A stretch of DNA of 64,000 bases from Hippopus hippopus (GCA_946811185.2 OX328103.1:30064266-30128265), one strand, 5' to 3'; positions 1 through 12,172 are shown, counted from the stretch's first letter. The notes: generated by a model from the letters alone, not told the origin. Program-made: numbers and translations.

Positions 1-142
1 TCCCACAATGTTTTCTTTGTTGCTCACAAAGGCTTGTACCAAATAACTTTAGTCCACTTGCTTGATAAAAGGATAATACATATACACTTATGTTAGATCC
101 TCTATATCTATCATGACAGTCATACTTTATCATCTAAGACAT

Positions 143-412
143 GTGCCCGCCCGGGTGGCTCAGTGGTAAGCATGTCGGATTCATGACCTGGTGGTTGTGA
201 GCTCGATACCCGGTTGAGGCTAACTTTCTTTCCGGCGTATTTTCGCCTCTCACCTCTGCTGAAGCATGTGAGAAAAGTAGTCGGTGGCTTTGGAAAGAAA
301 GTTGTGTTAGTACTGGTGCGAGAAAGCCAGGAAACACATGTGCGTCACCGGCCGCCATAATATGACCTTAGCTGTTAAAGTGGCGTTAAACCCCAATACG
401 ACCAACAACTAA
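143..412 (+). repeat. tRNA-derived SINE
   Basis: The head looks like a tRNA promoter: an A-box-like GGTGGCTCAGTGGT near 153 and a B-box-like GCTCGATACCC near 202. A conserved body follows (TTTCCGGCGTATTTTCGCC) and the tail is GGCGTTAAACCCC. A related head and body occur at 24392. The tail type is common in bivalve SINEs (recalled, not checked). Confidence 0.75.
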
Positions 413-443
413 GACATGTATGTAAGTTATAGGTACAACTCAC

Positions 444-675
444 CTGGATTCAATCATTTTTTTAGCTGCCTCAGCATATCTCAGCAACTGTTTTCTGGCA
501 TCACCCGAGTATTTGGGTTTCACAAGTTTGATAGGTACATCATTCATAATTTCTCTGTACATGGACTGTGAAATTTCGGAAGAACATGCAGAAGGCAAGA
601 GCGGGTCTTTTCCCATATCAACAATCTTTCGTTCCAAAAGCCATCTGTTTAATGATTCTGTGGGTGCATCAATAC
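444..675 (-). CDS. PCIF1: PCIF1 coding exon 4 (last one in window)
   Basis: The acceptor TTCTTCAG precedes 675 and the donor GTGAGT follows 444. It encodes [24 protein letters not shown] and [12 protein letters not shown], and ends KKMIESR in phase 2. Confidence 0.93.
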
Positions 676-3600
676 CTGAAGAAATCAATTTCAATCTAAT
701 AAAACTCTCTTCATTATACTAACTTTTTCATTTCAAAATTAATTGTGTTATGTAATCCTTTATTAGACAACACCATTTCAAACCTGTAAAATCAATTCAG
801 ATATTTTGTTTAAAATTAGAGAGATTAATTGAATTAAGTTTGACACAGCATTCAACATTATTTTTGTCATATCACTGCAACAGCTCATTTAGACATGTAA
901 GGCCTGGGTTTCACCAGTACTAGGCTGGGGCTCTGAAGTGTTTTTCCCTAGGACAGTTAAATAGCAGAATCCTTGACTTAAAAAAAATGTGAGAGTAAAC
1001 TGACAATTACTTATATCAAACATTAGCCACTGTATGTCTTATACTAACATATACACTTTGTTCATGAATTTTATTCCTTTGTATATGAACAGACAATTCA
1101 ATATCAAGAACTTGTGTCTTATACTAACATATAAACTTTGTTAATGAATTTTTTTCCTTTGTATATGAACAGACAAATCAATATCAAGAACTTGTGTCTT
1201 ATACTATCATATAAACTTTGTTAATGAATTTTTTTCCTTTGTATATGAACAGACAAATCAATATCAAGAACTTGTTTCTGTAGAGAAATGACAAAAAAAT
1301 ACTAGCGATTGTATGAGACTTTGATGTGTTGATGAAAAGCTTTGCTGCAAATGGATTTGCTTATTTTTCCAATAGCTGGATGTTGGTGTTAAAAATCTAA
1401 ATGAGAGGAAAAAATCAAAGAGCTTAATTTTAGAGATTCAAATACACAGAAAGTGATATTGGCAAATATTCAGCCTGGCAAATAATACAGAGAAAAATTT
1501 ACCTTCCCTCGAATGACACAACTCTTGGTAAGTTTGTCTTAAACGTGAAACTAGTTGTGCTCGCATCAATTCAATTTCTGGATGAGGGGGTGGTAACACA
1601 AATGGTGCCCGCTCATAAATCACAGTATTGGTTGGAATTTCAAAGTTCCAGAAAGGACTGAAAATAAAATTTGATGTAACAATACTAGTACTGCTATTTA
1701 CACTCTAGATGTATCTAGTGGAGAAAAATCTCGACTCTTTCAAGGCAAATAGTAACTTCAGAACCTTTTGCAAATGGTATAGATCAAGATCAGGCTGCAC
1801 AGAACATGCAGTCAGATCATAAAGCTATACCATCCACTAGATGATGCAAAAATTTAAATTGTCACAAAATTACATCTTTTTACAGTGGAATTGTACTCTT
1901 AGGCCTTGGAGATCTTCTGATGGATTTCAAATCTATTAAATTAGCAGTGAAAGAGTATCATTATGTGCTATCTGTTCAGTTCTTCTGTACAATCTTTGTT
2001 AAGTAATCCTTGTTACCTCTTATTTAAATAGTGAGTACCCACAGCATAAGTTTTAGTGAAGAAATAATGCTTTTAAAATTATATTTTAAGATGGTACTCC
2101 AATATTAATAGACCCAGGTGCTTGTGATGTTCCCCAATGCACTTAAAATAAGTGCACTGTTCATTCTATGTAGTAATTTTCACTACTTTTTTTTTTATAA
2201 TTTCAAAGGTAATCTGCTTCATATGCATCAAAAAACCCTTCACACATAACCAGTACAGTTGGGTTCTGTGCAATAGTACAGTAAACAGCCTTTCAAATCA
2301 TGGTGAGAAAAGGAGTAGTTGCCGTAACACGCAAATGTTCCTTTACCAACAACACTCGTTGTATAATACAACCCTTTATTAAACAATCCTGTGTTTTCAT
2401 GACCCGAGGGAACCAGCATTTTCTCCTTTTCCAACTCTTTCAATAACAAGTTCCAAAATTTGAGAAAAATGATATGTTGTCTGCAAATGTGTTCAATTTC
2501 GACAATTCTAAAAGTTTGTTGTTTTGTAGAGAAGTAACAAAAAGCTGGTTTCCTTTCAAAAAAAATGTTTTATGTCCATACACCTCATCATAATCCATTA
2601 GCGTAGTGAGTTATGACAATATCACAAATAAAATATGCAACATTTTGTCTGTATTATATTCAGCCTATAAAATCAATCAAGAGCTTCCCCAATTAAAAAA
2701 AAGCAGCCATCTGATAGGCTGGTTATGCAATCCAGATGGTATTGAATTCAAAAAGGTTGGTAAATGACAGACTTATTAGTCTGAATGTAATACCTATATG
2801 AGAAAGCTTGTCTTTTAGCAGTTGGACTGCCCACAAGGTCACCACTAGGCCGTCGTTTTGTACCATTTCCTGCAAGTGGAATATCAATACTTGGCCGACT
2901 GATTCTCTTATCTGTGTGGCTGGGTTGCGGGGCTCCTTCATGGGTTATACCTAACGGATCGGAGAGATTGTCCTGGAAAGAAAAAGAATTTCAGATGCAG
3001 ATCTAATACAGTAACAACAAAGCTTAGGATCCAGTAACAACAGTCAATACTCAAAATGAGCATAATTTAGCTCTCCAGCTGTAAAATGTCAGAGCACTAT
3101 GTTCAACTAAATGCGCATTCCTATGGTTCGGTCTTGAAACAAATTGGCTAGCAAGCACTTTTAACATATTCTTATTAAGTATGGATAATCAATACAAATT
3201 AAAATTTAAACACGACATGTCACTGAAGTGACTGATACCCCTGAAAATGATATAACCTTTTCCAGTGAGCTGTGAACATAACATTGACTATGGACACAAC
3301 TGTTACAAAAATTTCTGATCTTGCCATGACCTTGACCTTTGACCAACGGACAAGGTTCTTGCACATGGCTTATATGTGGTTAATAATTCTGCAAAGTTAT
3401 CCTAAAATTTATTCATAATTAAAAAAGTTACAGGCCAGACATGGACACTACCCCCCCAAAAAAAATATTTCATCTTGCTGTGACCATGACCTTTAACATA
3501 CGGACATCTCTCTTGCACATGACAAGTGGAAAGTTATTTTAAAATTAAGTTAATAGGGAAAAAAGTTATGAAACGGACACATAAATAGTCATTTGACCTT

Positions 3601-5722
3601 TCTGTGATCTTGACCTTTGACTTACACACATGATTATTGAACATGACACATTGTCTTCATGTGGTTGACCATTCTGTAGAGTTACACTGAATTTCATTAA
3701 TAATAGAACTGATACAAACATACTCTCCCTCCATTTCTCTTTTTAATGATATTTGACCTAGCTGTGAACTTGACCTTTGACATACTGACATGGTTCTTGC
3801 CCCTGATACATTGTATATAGGTGGTTAACAATTCTGTAAAGTTACAGAGCGGGATCAGGTATTTCCGAACTACAGGCAATTAGCGTACGTGATTTTAAGA
3901 ATTGTCTCATCTCGTCTGGAGACAATAATGATATCATCTGTTGTCTTAAACCTAACGCCGTATTTCTCTTCTTTGCCATTTTTTAAAGTATTGAAGGATA
4001 CAGAAATTATCCGAAGAAAAATTGGTAATTACCTACATTTGACAGCTCGAAGGTCAGGAAATTACCATTTTCTTAATTCTTTGATATATACTGCAAAGCG
4101 TGTTAACTGCTACTGCTTCTCCCTTGACTCGTTTTTTGAGATTTCTTGTATTTGCAATAAGCATATAAACACATTACTCTGTGTAAAATGTCTGTATCAC
4201 GTCTTAAAAGTGCTTGAGAAGCGTGTTCAGAAAAGCCCTCACCTGAACTTATATGCAATGGTATTTACGATCTAAAGCTGATTCAATAAGAATTTAGCAT
4301 AGTAAGCGATCACAGGAATAAAATGCATGTAATTTAAAGTTTGATATATCCGAGTTTAACTTTTTAAATGTTAATTACATTGCAGAAAACTAAGATCAAT
4401 ATAGACCAATTTCAGTTTACTCATACTGAGTTATCTGATTTTTGGTTTGCATCGTTTGTCTTATTCTGAAAATAAGAAGTTAAAATTTTCCCGATAACTA
4501 GACATAATCGACTTTTTTGTTGATCTATATACATGCAGTTCTAGCCAATTTACATTTCAGCAATCAGAGCGTTGGTATGTTGTAATTTTCCAGATGTTTT
4601 AAAAAAAAATCCGAAATGTTCGGAAATACCCGACGTCTATGTTTGGCAGTGTTGACTCATTCGGTAATGGCCTCTCTATGGTAGGAACTTTAACACATTG
4701 TTTCTAGGAAATCACTGCAGTTAATAGACAGATAATGTTTGGAAAAGAAAGAGGACATTTAGATGTATAAAATGATATGTCAAACGTACGTCTATCTGTG
4801 TGTATTACCGAACAACAACCATTCTCGCTTAACTGTTCGGAAATACCCGGTCCCGCTCTATTACAATTCATTGATAATCAAAAACAGTTACAGGCCTGAC
4901 AAGTACACTCCACCCAAAAACACATCTGACCTTGATGTTGACCTGACCTTTAATTTTGGGACATGACTGATGACACATTGTCTCAATGTGGTTTACATTT
5001 GTGCAAAGTTATTTTGAAATTAAGTTATATGGAAAAGGTTTCTGACCCAGACACAATTTTTTTTTCCCAGGGCATAAAAATCACATAACATGGCAAAATG
5101 GATTGCATGTAACTTTGTCATGTTATAAAAAGTTGTCTGCTGTAAGTTAAAGAAAGAAAGCTAAGGATGGGTTGAAATCCGTTTTAAAAAAAATCAACTT
5201 AGCACTGTAAGGAATTTATCCATTTTTTGTCAGACCTTTTCTGCACACTGTATATATTGGCCAGTTCTCAAATAGCTAATGGGCATACAATACCATTGAA
5301 GTTTCAACACTTTTATGACACTTGATGAATTGCTAATTTTTTTTTAATAGCAGCCTATCTTGATGTCAATAAATTCACACTTACATGTACAACTTGGGGT
5401 AACTCCCAAAGAGATTCGTTTGTTATCTTGTTAAAATAGTATGGCATATTTTCTCTCTTGCTCCAATATTTCCGCCACCCCATCTGTAAAAGCTCCTCTG
5501 ACAAATCATCCGATGGTAAAGGTTCCGGCGATCCAATTGAGTTCTGGTGCTGAAGTTGTCCACCATCTCCTTTGGCAGTTGGGACATGATCTGTTTGTCT
5601 TTCCAAGTTGCCGTTAGTTCCTGTAATGCTACTTTCTACTGATTTTTCTCTCTCTGGAGTGAGATTGTCTAAAGCCAGAGGCTTTCCCACCTCAGCCATT
5701 TTGTAGCAAATACACCATCAAC
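444..5722 (-). CDS. PCIF1: PCIF1/CAPAM, cap-specific adenosine N6-methyltransferase, 5' half of gene (partial)
   Basis: Minus-strand spliced gene cut by the left window edge. Coding exons in order are 5699-5385, 2972-2794, 1657-1503 and 675-444 (315, 179, 155 and 232 bp); all junctions are GT-AG and the phases join without a break. The product begins [10 protein letters not shown] and has a WW domain near residues 65-100 ([23 protein letters not shown]). It continues with the PCIF1-specific segments [42 protein letters not shown] and AAKKMIESR. In known PCIF1 the WW domain binds phosphorylated RNA polymerase II CTD, and the enzyme makes m6Am at the cap-adjacent 2'-O-methyladenosine in the nucleus. 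The NPPF catalytic motif would lie beyond position 1, so activity cannot be judged. Introns are rich in repeats. Family assignment is strong; the true 5' end of the transcript is not seen. Confidence 0.93.
1035..1275. repeat. Three tandem copies of an 80-bp unit in PCIF1 intron 3
   Basis: Units start at 1035, 1115 and 1195, each with TGTCTTATACTA(A/T)CATATA and ending ATCAAGAACTTG. Copies 2 and 3 are nearly identical; copy 1 differs at a few bases. Confidence 0.95.
1503..1657 (-). CDS. PCIF1: PCIF1 coding exon 3
   Basis: The acceptor TATTTTCAG precedes 1657 and the donor GTAAAT follows 1503. It encodes [15 protein letters not shown] and [14 protein letters not shown], then the start of REGID, whose Gly codon is split across the junction. 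Confidence 0.92.
2794..2972 (-). CDS. PCIF1: PCIF1 coding exon 2
   Basis: The acceptor CTTTCCAG is at the 2973 side and the donor GTATTA at the 2793 side. It encodes [10 protein letters not shown] and then a basic linker ([19 protein letters not shown]) that looks like a nuclear localisation region. It ends in phase 2; the next exon supplies the third base of a Ser codon. Confidence 0.9.
3270..3845. repeat. Decayed tandem or dispersed repeat with GACCTTGACCTTTGAC motif
   Basis: The phrase (T)GACC(T)TTGACCTTTGAC, followed by a dinucleotide-variant ACATGGTTCTTGC and TGTGGTTAACAATTCTG, recurs about every 130-150 bp here and resumes at 4925 after the inserted element 3846-4857. No gene is visible. 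Confidence 0.7.
3846..4857. mobile_element. 1-kb TIR DNA element inserted in PCIF1 intron 1
   Basis: The left end reads AGAGCGGGATCAGGTATTTC and the right end is its near inverse complement (GAAATACCCGGTCCCGCTCT). The flanks are GTTAC on the left and ATTAC on the right, consistent with a TTAC target duplication. The insertion splits an older repeat. Another end-like motif, GTTCGGAAATACCCGA, is at 4619. A 128-codon reading frame at 3889-4275 resembles no transposase I know. Probably a non-autonomous element. Confidence 0.75.
4885..5045. repeat. Continuation of the GACCTTGACCTTTGAC repeat
   Basis: The same motif block as 3270-3845 (CTTGATGTTGACCTGACCTT, then CTCAATGTGGTT) resumes to the right of the inserted element. 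Confidence 0.65.
5385..5722 (-). CDS. PCIF1: PCIF1 first coding exon: short 5' UTR, start codon, WW domain
   Basis: An acceptor (polypyrimidine tract then CAG at 5725-5723 on the minus strand) precedes 23 nt of leader and the ATG at 5699, so at least one non-coding exon lies upstream. The donor GTAAGT reads at 5384-5379. The exon ends in phase 0 after LWELPQVVH. The ATG context is ACAAAATGG. Confidence 0.93.
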
Positions 5723-5725
5723 CTG

Positions 5726-8114
5726 AAAAAAAAAAAAAACTTGTAAAATTCATGTAACAATTATTTAACCATTATGACTACAATATTTTAATGACCGTGA
5801 TGAATATGTCTGGTAACATTCACTTTCTCTGTGACCCACTATTATTTGTCACCCTTTCACAGAAAAATCCCATCATCTGAGCCTTGCTAGCAAATGCTTT
5901 CAAATGGCACAATCATAGAATTTTATCAAAAGCTAATCAATAAAGTGGCCAATTTTTTTTTATATAAATTTTGGGGAGACTGACGAGTTCAAGTGCTTTA
6001 TTAAAAATAAGACTGCACTAGTTTCTCTTCTGCCTCATTACTTCCAGACACCAATTTTGGGTTGACTACACAAGACAATCATATTGATCCAAGACCAAAC
6101 TGCGAGTTCTGAGCAGTCTGATCTTGATCTATGGCATCTCCAAAAGTTGTTTTGGCCTGTTGTGTTGTAAGGGCCAAAATAAATTTACTACATGAACACC
6201 ACTAAAACAAATGTTACAATATTTTCAACACTGGTCTAGGGCTTGACACAAAAAGAGCTCATTAGTTTGAGCATTTTTTGAGCAGTTAAAGGGAGACAAC
6301 TGGGTTTTACCATGCAGCATGTTTCTGGAACCTAGTATTGGAAATAGTAAGAGAGTTTAGACAACAAAAAACTAATTTTGAATGATCCAAAAAAGATAGT
6401 GTGAAAAGATGTTAATACTTATGTCAAGCATTATCTTCCTTTCCCACTATGTTTCAAAAGATAGCGACTTCTAATGGGGCTCTAAGTCATATTTGAATGA
6501 CTTGGGGCTTAAAAGGTCATTTTGTTTTCTTGTTCAATTTTAACATAATGGACAAGTTTTAATCCAATATAGGCACCCTTGAAAATGTAGCTTTGTAGGC
6601 TTAAGCATGTCATCCATTGCAGATGAAATGAGATCTTTTTTTTTTGGTAATTTCTTGTTACTAATATCCAGAAATCAGGCACACTTAAACCTCAGAGCTT
6701 TTTGCCATACAAACCTAAACAAAATAGTCAGTATTACAAAATTTCACACTGTGATGTTAAAGTAAATAAAAGCTCTGTGAAATGTGAACTGTTTGACTGT
6801 AATATCTGTCGCAACTATCATTTTTAATGAAGATAGATCTAACTCATTGTTGTGTAAACAAACTGGTTTCATGAGAGATGAAAGCATCAATTTGTACGAT
6901 TAATGATAGAAAAACAGTCTATAGTACAATTTCATTGTACATGGATAAAATTGACCCTTGTTACTCATCTACAGACTTGAAAGATCCGATGGGGGTGGGT
7001 TTCATGGGAGTAAATGTAAAAGACATGTTGCTTTCTTTTTTCAAGAATCCAATTCAACGCTCTTTTCAAAGAGAGACTAAGTACATCAACTGATAACACT
7101 GTTTAAGCCACAATGTCAACAAATCTCAAAAATCTTGACCCAGTTTTTTTTTGCAGGAAATTGGAAAACGGTATTGAACGAATCTTACAAAACATATCCA
7201 AGTCTAAGCATTGTATATAAATAAGCAATAATACATTCAAATTTGTTTCGTTCATTTTGATGCTCAGACTTGTAAAGATAGATTAATTTCATACACTTTA
7301 TTATATAGCTGCAGCGCCGTTTACAAGTCTCGGAACAAATCATGCGTGTCGATTTTTGATTAGTTTTACAGCCAAATGCAAAAAAGACGAAACAGATCGC
7401 GTAAAATAAAATTAACAGTATTGTGGAGCGTATATTTGTCTATCACTTTATCAGTATTTCAAATACGGTTTCCAGTTATTTTCCGCAAAATAGTGAAAAT
7501 ACTGAGAGATATTCTCTGACCGTTAACGCGCTATGGCTGACAAGCCGAATACTGACAGCTTGTTCGATCGATGCTATTTTAGGCAACATGTCTTTACAAA
7601 GTTTTATTATACGAAAACAAACTCTTCAGGAAAAACAAATTACAGAGATAATATTTGTTTTTCAAAATATTCAAGATTAAAAACTATTTTTTTTTTATTT
7701 TATGATAAATATTAATGACTCTTAAAGACGTTTTCTAAAGTTACATAAAATTTGCTAAAAACAGTGCTTCAGTATAAGAATTATAGTGTTAGTTTTACCG
7801 AGTTGCCCGGATGATGTGAAAAGGCCCGTCAAGTGGTTATTATGCGTACGACAATGGAGGCCCGTGTAATGTATTTAAATGCGTCTTGCCAGAATTTCGT
7901 AACGATTTCTTAAAACCCACTGATTAGACATCATTCTTTTTTTTTCTATTTATTACAGACCTTATAAAAAACCATTTTCCTCGAGTATAATTTATCATCA
8001 TCGTTAACTTTTTTTCTATAGATAGGTCTACATGTTAATATGAAAATAGGCAAAGCCTAGAAACGGGCGAAAGAGACTTTTTCCTCAGACATATGAAAAC
8101 ATAATCGGTACAAA
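5726..8114. other. Upstream region of PCIF1, no gene seen
   Basis: AT-rich, non-coding. It should contain the PCIF1 5' non-coding exon and promoter (minus strand), but I cannot place the start site. A short GC-richer patch near 7310-7340 is a weak candidate. A worn fragment of MITE A (GAGCAGTCTGATCTTGATCT) is at about 6112-6131. Confidence 0.5.
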
Positions 8115-8338
8115 AACTGATCGGTGCAGATACTTCCATTTGACCCTGCCGAGCAAATCTTTGATGGCAGTAGATATCTGCAGACAACAAATTCGAAAGT
8201 GATACAATTAAATATAACAAAAGTCCCCAATAGGGTAGCATTTTACCGTATTTTATCCTTTTCCCGCAATGTTCTCAGAATCCTTCTCCTTCAGGGCCGT
8301 TTGAACTCGGGAATGTGTAATAAAGGGTTAACTTGCGA
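8115..8338. repeat. Degenerate MITE B copy
   Basis: The right end reads AATAAAGGGTTAAC. The middle has CCTTTTCCCGCAATGTTCTC and GGGCCGTTTGAACTCGGGA, matching the conserved right half of family B. Confidence 0.6.
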
Positions 8339-8359
8339 AGAAATTTAGCCCCAAATTAT

Positions 8360-8610
8360 CAGGAGTCGCTAATCCCAGCTGGACTAGTTTTTTTTTTTTT
8401 TCCAAGAATCAGTGATAATCAATGCGACAGAATTCATCCACCTGTCATCGCTGATAATTGTTTGGGTAAATGTAAGGTGGGAAAGCAGCCACTGGGCTGG
8501 AAAGAAGTTAGTGTAATCCTGATTAAAGGCACGTTAGGAAAGCAAGGATAGGTGCACTGGCTGCCACGATGAATAACTGAAGTAATCTTGAAAGTGGCTG
8601 AATAAACATA
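8360..8610 (+). repeat. SINE body fragment
   Basis: GATAATCAATGCGACAGAATTCATCC, then GCTGGAAAGAAG and GGATAGGTGCACTGGCTGCC, match the body of the SINE at 10237. The tRNA-like head is lost. Confidence 0.55.
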
Positions 8611-8699
8611 CAAATACCCGTATTATGGCTCTGTGTACATTAAGAAATATATTATTTTTGATCATTTTCATTTCGCTACATAGGGGTGTAGAAACCTTT

Positions 8700-9070
8700 A
8701 TCACATAACCTCCCTTGTTTTCAGTGTAATATACCCACTACGAATTTTCTTATCTTATACACGTTTGATATCGTATTTGTTTGGCGTCATTTTTGACGTC
8801 ATTCTGTACGTATTTTATTGAAGTGAATGGGTTTTACGGATATTACCGTGGGTGCATGTATAAATGGTTTTACACATTATCTGGTCTATATTTCGTGAAA
8901 TATCGTTATGTGATAAAAAGAATCTGACATTCGTTGGCGTTTGAGATAAAATTTTATTAAACTCGTCCAGAAAAATGTTATTAAGCTCGCCAAAGGCTCG
9001 CTTCATAACATTTCCCTAGACTCGTTCAATAAAATTTTATCTCAAAAGCCAACTCATCTCAGATCCTATA
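8700..9070. repeat. Dispersed repeat with imperfect palindrome core (copy 1)
   Basis: The core is TGAGATAAAATTTTATTAAACTCG...AAATGTTATTAAGCTCGCC and its inverse. An inverted copy lies at 29478-29840, including the flanks TATCGTTATGTGATAAAAAG and TTTTGACGTCATT. Confidence 0.8.
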
Positions 9071-9154
9071 TATCTGCAAAAAAGGGAACTTTGTAGATCT
9101 AACATCTAGCTCTATACGTTGTACATAGATAAACAAAAAATATCGTTAGCATGT

Positions 9155-9330
9155 AATGTAGACGGCGTAATTTTCAGGCACTTGAATATGAATATTGTCA
9201 AAACTCTTTGGGGATTCAATATGAAGAGAAATCATGAAAAGTAAAATTGCAAGAAAATGTCTCTTTTTCCTGTTTTGCATACCTATAAAAAGCCATGAAA
9301 GATTCAAATTGTAGATCTTCTAGATATATT
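9155..9330. repeat. Dispersed repeat E (copy 1)
   Basis: GACGGCGTAA, then GAATATGAATATTG and CTCTTTGGGGATTCAATATGAAG, recur at 18950 and 63078. The repeats are old and diverged. Confidence 0.6.
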
Positions 9331-9599
9331 TTTCAGATTAGATGTTAATCCAGACCATATTTGGAAAGGGAGAAGTTCCTCCTAAAATTAGTGTGTCTGA
9401 AAATAAAGTCAGACAGGCATACTGTTCCTTATGGGTTATAAGGGTCAAAACCAGGTCAATAGCAGGCCAAAAGCCATCACAATCAGCTCCGTGGGAAAAA
9501 AATAGTAAAAACTAAAAGGATGCTCACATGCTCACCAAGTACTACCAAAAGTACTTTCATCTTCTCACCTCTGACCAGCTGATTGATTGAATTTGCGTT

Positions 9600-9859
9600 T
9601 ATCGTGCACCACCCCCACCCAAAAGGCTGTTTGTATTGGTACGGGGGACAGTGCAGATACACCACGAACCCTTTCTAAGTTATACCCGGTTCTTTAACGT
9701 GCTCAGTGTATAGCACCGTCACAGTTTAACGTCTCATCAGAAAGAATATTAGTAATTTTAGATGACCAGCCGTGGGAATCGAACCCACACCCTCAATTGA
9801 CCCAAAACATCACCTTCACGATTGTTACACTTTACCAACTGAGTTTTGCGGTCTGGTCA
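9600..9859 (-). repeat. tRNA-derived SINE with tRNA-like head
   Basis: On the minus strand, 9859-9763 is a 97-nt tRNA-like segment. It has a perfect 7-bp terminal stem (TGACCAG/CTGGTCA), an A-box-like CTCAGTTGGTAAAGTG and a perfect B-box GGGTTCGATTCCC. The body GACGTTAAACTGTGACGG follows. The central part does not fold as a normal anticodon arm, so it is called SINE rather than tRNA. Confidence 0.65.
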
Positions 9860-10236
9860 TTCTGACCGGCTCAGAGCGTGGGGGCCTATATATGTAGGCT
9901 ACAGTACTCCTTCCAGCGAGGTCCAGGATGTACATTCAACATCAGCCCCCTTCGGACCTCTGATAATGCAAGAATATGTGTATATATACATTGTTTAAAA
10001 TTCTCTAGCTCTGCTTACCAGTTGCAAGAATGTGCCATGATTTTTGCTTGTCTACCTCTGAATAACTTTAATAAATTTATACGATAAACTCGGAGTAGAT
10101 CTTGATCAACATAATTTTGACAACTTGGATTATTTCTTAAATCTAGTAAGCTGCATATATTGATACTAAAACTTTTTTTTTTAAACCTTCTTATCGATCT
10201 ATATATCTTTATACCCATCTATGTATCCATTCTAAA

Positions 10237-10495
10237 CTTATTCTCTCGGTAGCTCAGTCAGTAGCGTACAGGACTTGGAAACAGGGGCACGGCAAATTTC
10301 TTTCTGAGGATTGATAATATTCACTGCAACAGGATTTATTCCTCTCTCACCGCTGACCATTGTTTCGAAGCCAGTCACTTGGTAAGAATATTGTGAGGAG
10401 TACTAGTAAAAGAAACTCCAGGAAAGCATGGATAGGTGCACTGGCCGCCCGATATAACTGAGATAATGTTTAAGACGGCATTAAACACTTTACAA
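10237..10495 (+). repeat. tRNA-derived SINE
   Basis: The head CTCGGTAGCTCAGTCAGTAG is an A-box-like start. The body contains TTCACTGCAACAGGATTTATTCC and TGGATAGGTGCACTGGCCGCC. The tail reads GACGGCATTAAACACTTTAC. Confidence 0.7.
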
Positions 10496-10499
10496 TTAA

Positions 10500-11390
10500 T
10501 CTTTTTTTCTCATATTAAAATCATACATCCACCCATCCATCCATTAACCCAATAAAAGACATAACCAACCCCAAAACAATGCATCAAGCACTCTATCTCT
10601 CTCTCTGTTGTCCCAAATCTCTTAACATATCTTAATCCAATCGTCTACATGTATGTTGTACCCAACTATCTATCCCTCGTCCTCATTTCATCTTTTCTCA
10701 AAATCAACAATATTTACAATACTCTTTTTCTTCATTAAATAACAACTTGGGAAGCATTTTTTTTATTAGCCTTGTGAACAAAGAGTTAAAAACACAAGAC
10801 GTAGGTAAGGGTGTTGAAGAAACCAAAGCGAACACGAAAAAGGACATACATACATCGTCTTATATTTAAAGTCTGACACGAATTTTTTTCTTGAACGATC
10901 GGTATCACTCGTTACAACTCGGCCGATTCCGTCTACATCTAATGGTTTGATGTCTCCCATCACCCGAAGTATGCCGAATGGCTCCCATCACCCGAGTTAT
11001 ACCGAATGCGATCGGTATGTTTACAAACCTAAGTTGCTGAACTCAGTGCGCGTGACGTAGAACACATACAGTAATTACGTCAAAAACAAATATACTCGAA
11101 AGACGCTTTTATTCAACTATTCCCAAAATCTTTATTATTTATGTTTAATCTTGTTATTAGAAAAATGCTTAACATATGCTGACTGTGTTCTCGAAATTTG
11201 TCAGTAAATGAATGTGCTTTGCTCTTGTGAAGAAATTCTGGTATGGTCCAGTCTGTCACCCGAAGCTGAGCTCCAGTGGACGAAAAATCAACAAAAATTC
11301 AAAATGGCCGGAAAAAGTCTTATGGGGTTTGTAATTTAAATTATGAAATTTGATAATTTTGAGTTTTATTCGTACGTGTAACCTAAAGGC
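10500..11390. other. No gene seen
   Basis: Simple, AT-rich and CT-rich sequence. The phrase CTCCCATCACCCGA occurs twice (10953 and 10981). Confidence 0.5.
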
Positions 11391-11427
11391 GGTCTTCAGA
11401 CCGCGCCTTCGGCGCGGGCTTGCGCCC
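11391..11427. other. Three abutting short GC-rich hairpins
   Basis: GGTCTTCAGACC (11391-11402), GCGCCTTCGGCGC (11403-11415) and GGGCTTGCGCCC (11416-11427) are three perfect hairpins with no spacer. A TATAAATA follows at 11429. Function unknown. Confidence 0.85.
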
Positions 11428-11937
11428 GTATAAATACTGAGTAAGTACTCCTACATTGTGTACACTCATCTAGACACGGGATCTTTTCCACGCGATCGCT
11501 AATAAACCTCTCCCTTTCTCTCTCTCTCTCCAAAGCATTAAACAAAAAAAGAGGATCTTGACCTAAAACAATGAATGTTTATATTCATATGGTCGGGCTT
11601 TGGATTTTCTTGTACAGGCGGATTGTATTTAATAAAATGCAAGATTGTATGTATAGATCTAGTCTGCGCCATCTAAAAAAAGCTAAATGCCACCGATGAC
11701 AGTAAAAGAGATACGATTCTCAATATTGATGTCCATAGCCAAAAGCTTTTTGGGAAAAATACCAGTTATGACAGCGAGCTTAGGTCTGATTTAACAAGCT
11801 GAATGTACCGTACGGTGTATCATAAAAAGTCGGACTATCCGTAAGGCAGATTCAAGATCAGACTGATAATTAACCTGCTGATTTGTCTGGTCGATACTTA
11901 CCACAAAATGACTTTTTGTGAAAGACATTCTAAAGCT

Positions 11938-12172
11938 TAACCGTTTGTGACACGACAAAAATGTAGACTTGCTCAAACTGAAAGCATCTAAGCAGACGAC
12001 AATTTAAACGGATCAAAGGATTGAATTTGCGGTTGATAGGATTGAAAACATTGGGGGAAAAGCAAGAAAATACTATTTGCCGCATTTTCTCCTTTTCACG
12101 CAATGTTTTCAAAAAGCTTCTGTCTGTGGGTCGTTAAAACTCGATCTTGATTATATGGTAAAGGGTTGACAT
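11938..12172. repeat. MITE B copy
   Basis: It runs from TTAACCGTTTGTGACACGAC to TATGGTAAAGGGTTGAC, with AGCATCTAAGCAGACGAC and TTCTCCTTTTCACGCAATG inside. Confidence 0.8.

Noticed and set aside
3889..4275. 128-codon plus-strand reading frame in PCIF1 intron 1
   Set aside because: It lies inside a TIR element, has no domain I recognise and no splice or promoter context.
9763..9859. Functional tRNA gene
   Set aside because: The anticodon arm cannot be placed and SINE-type sequence follows.
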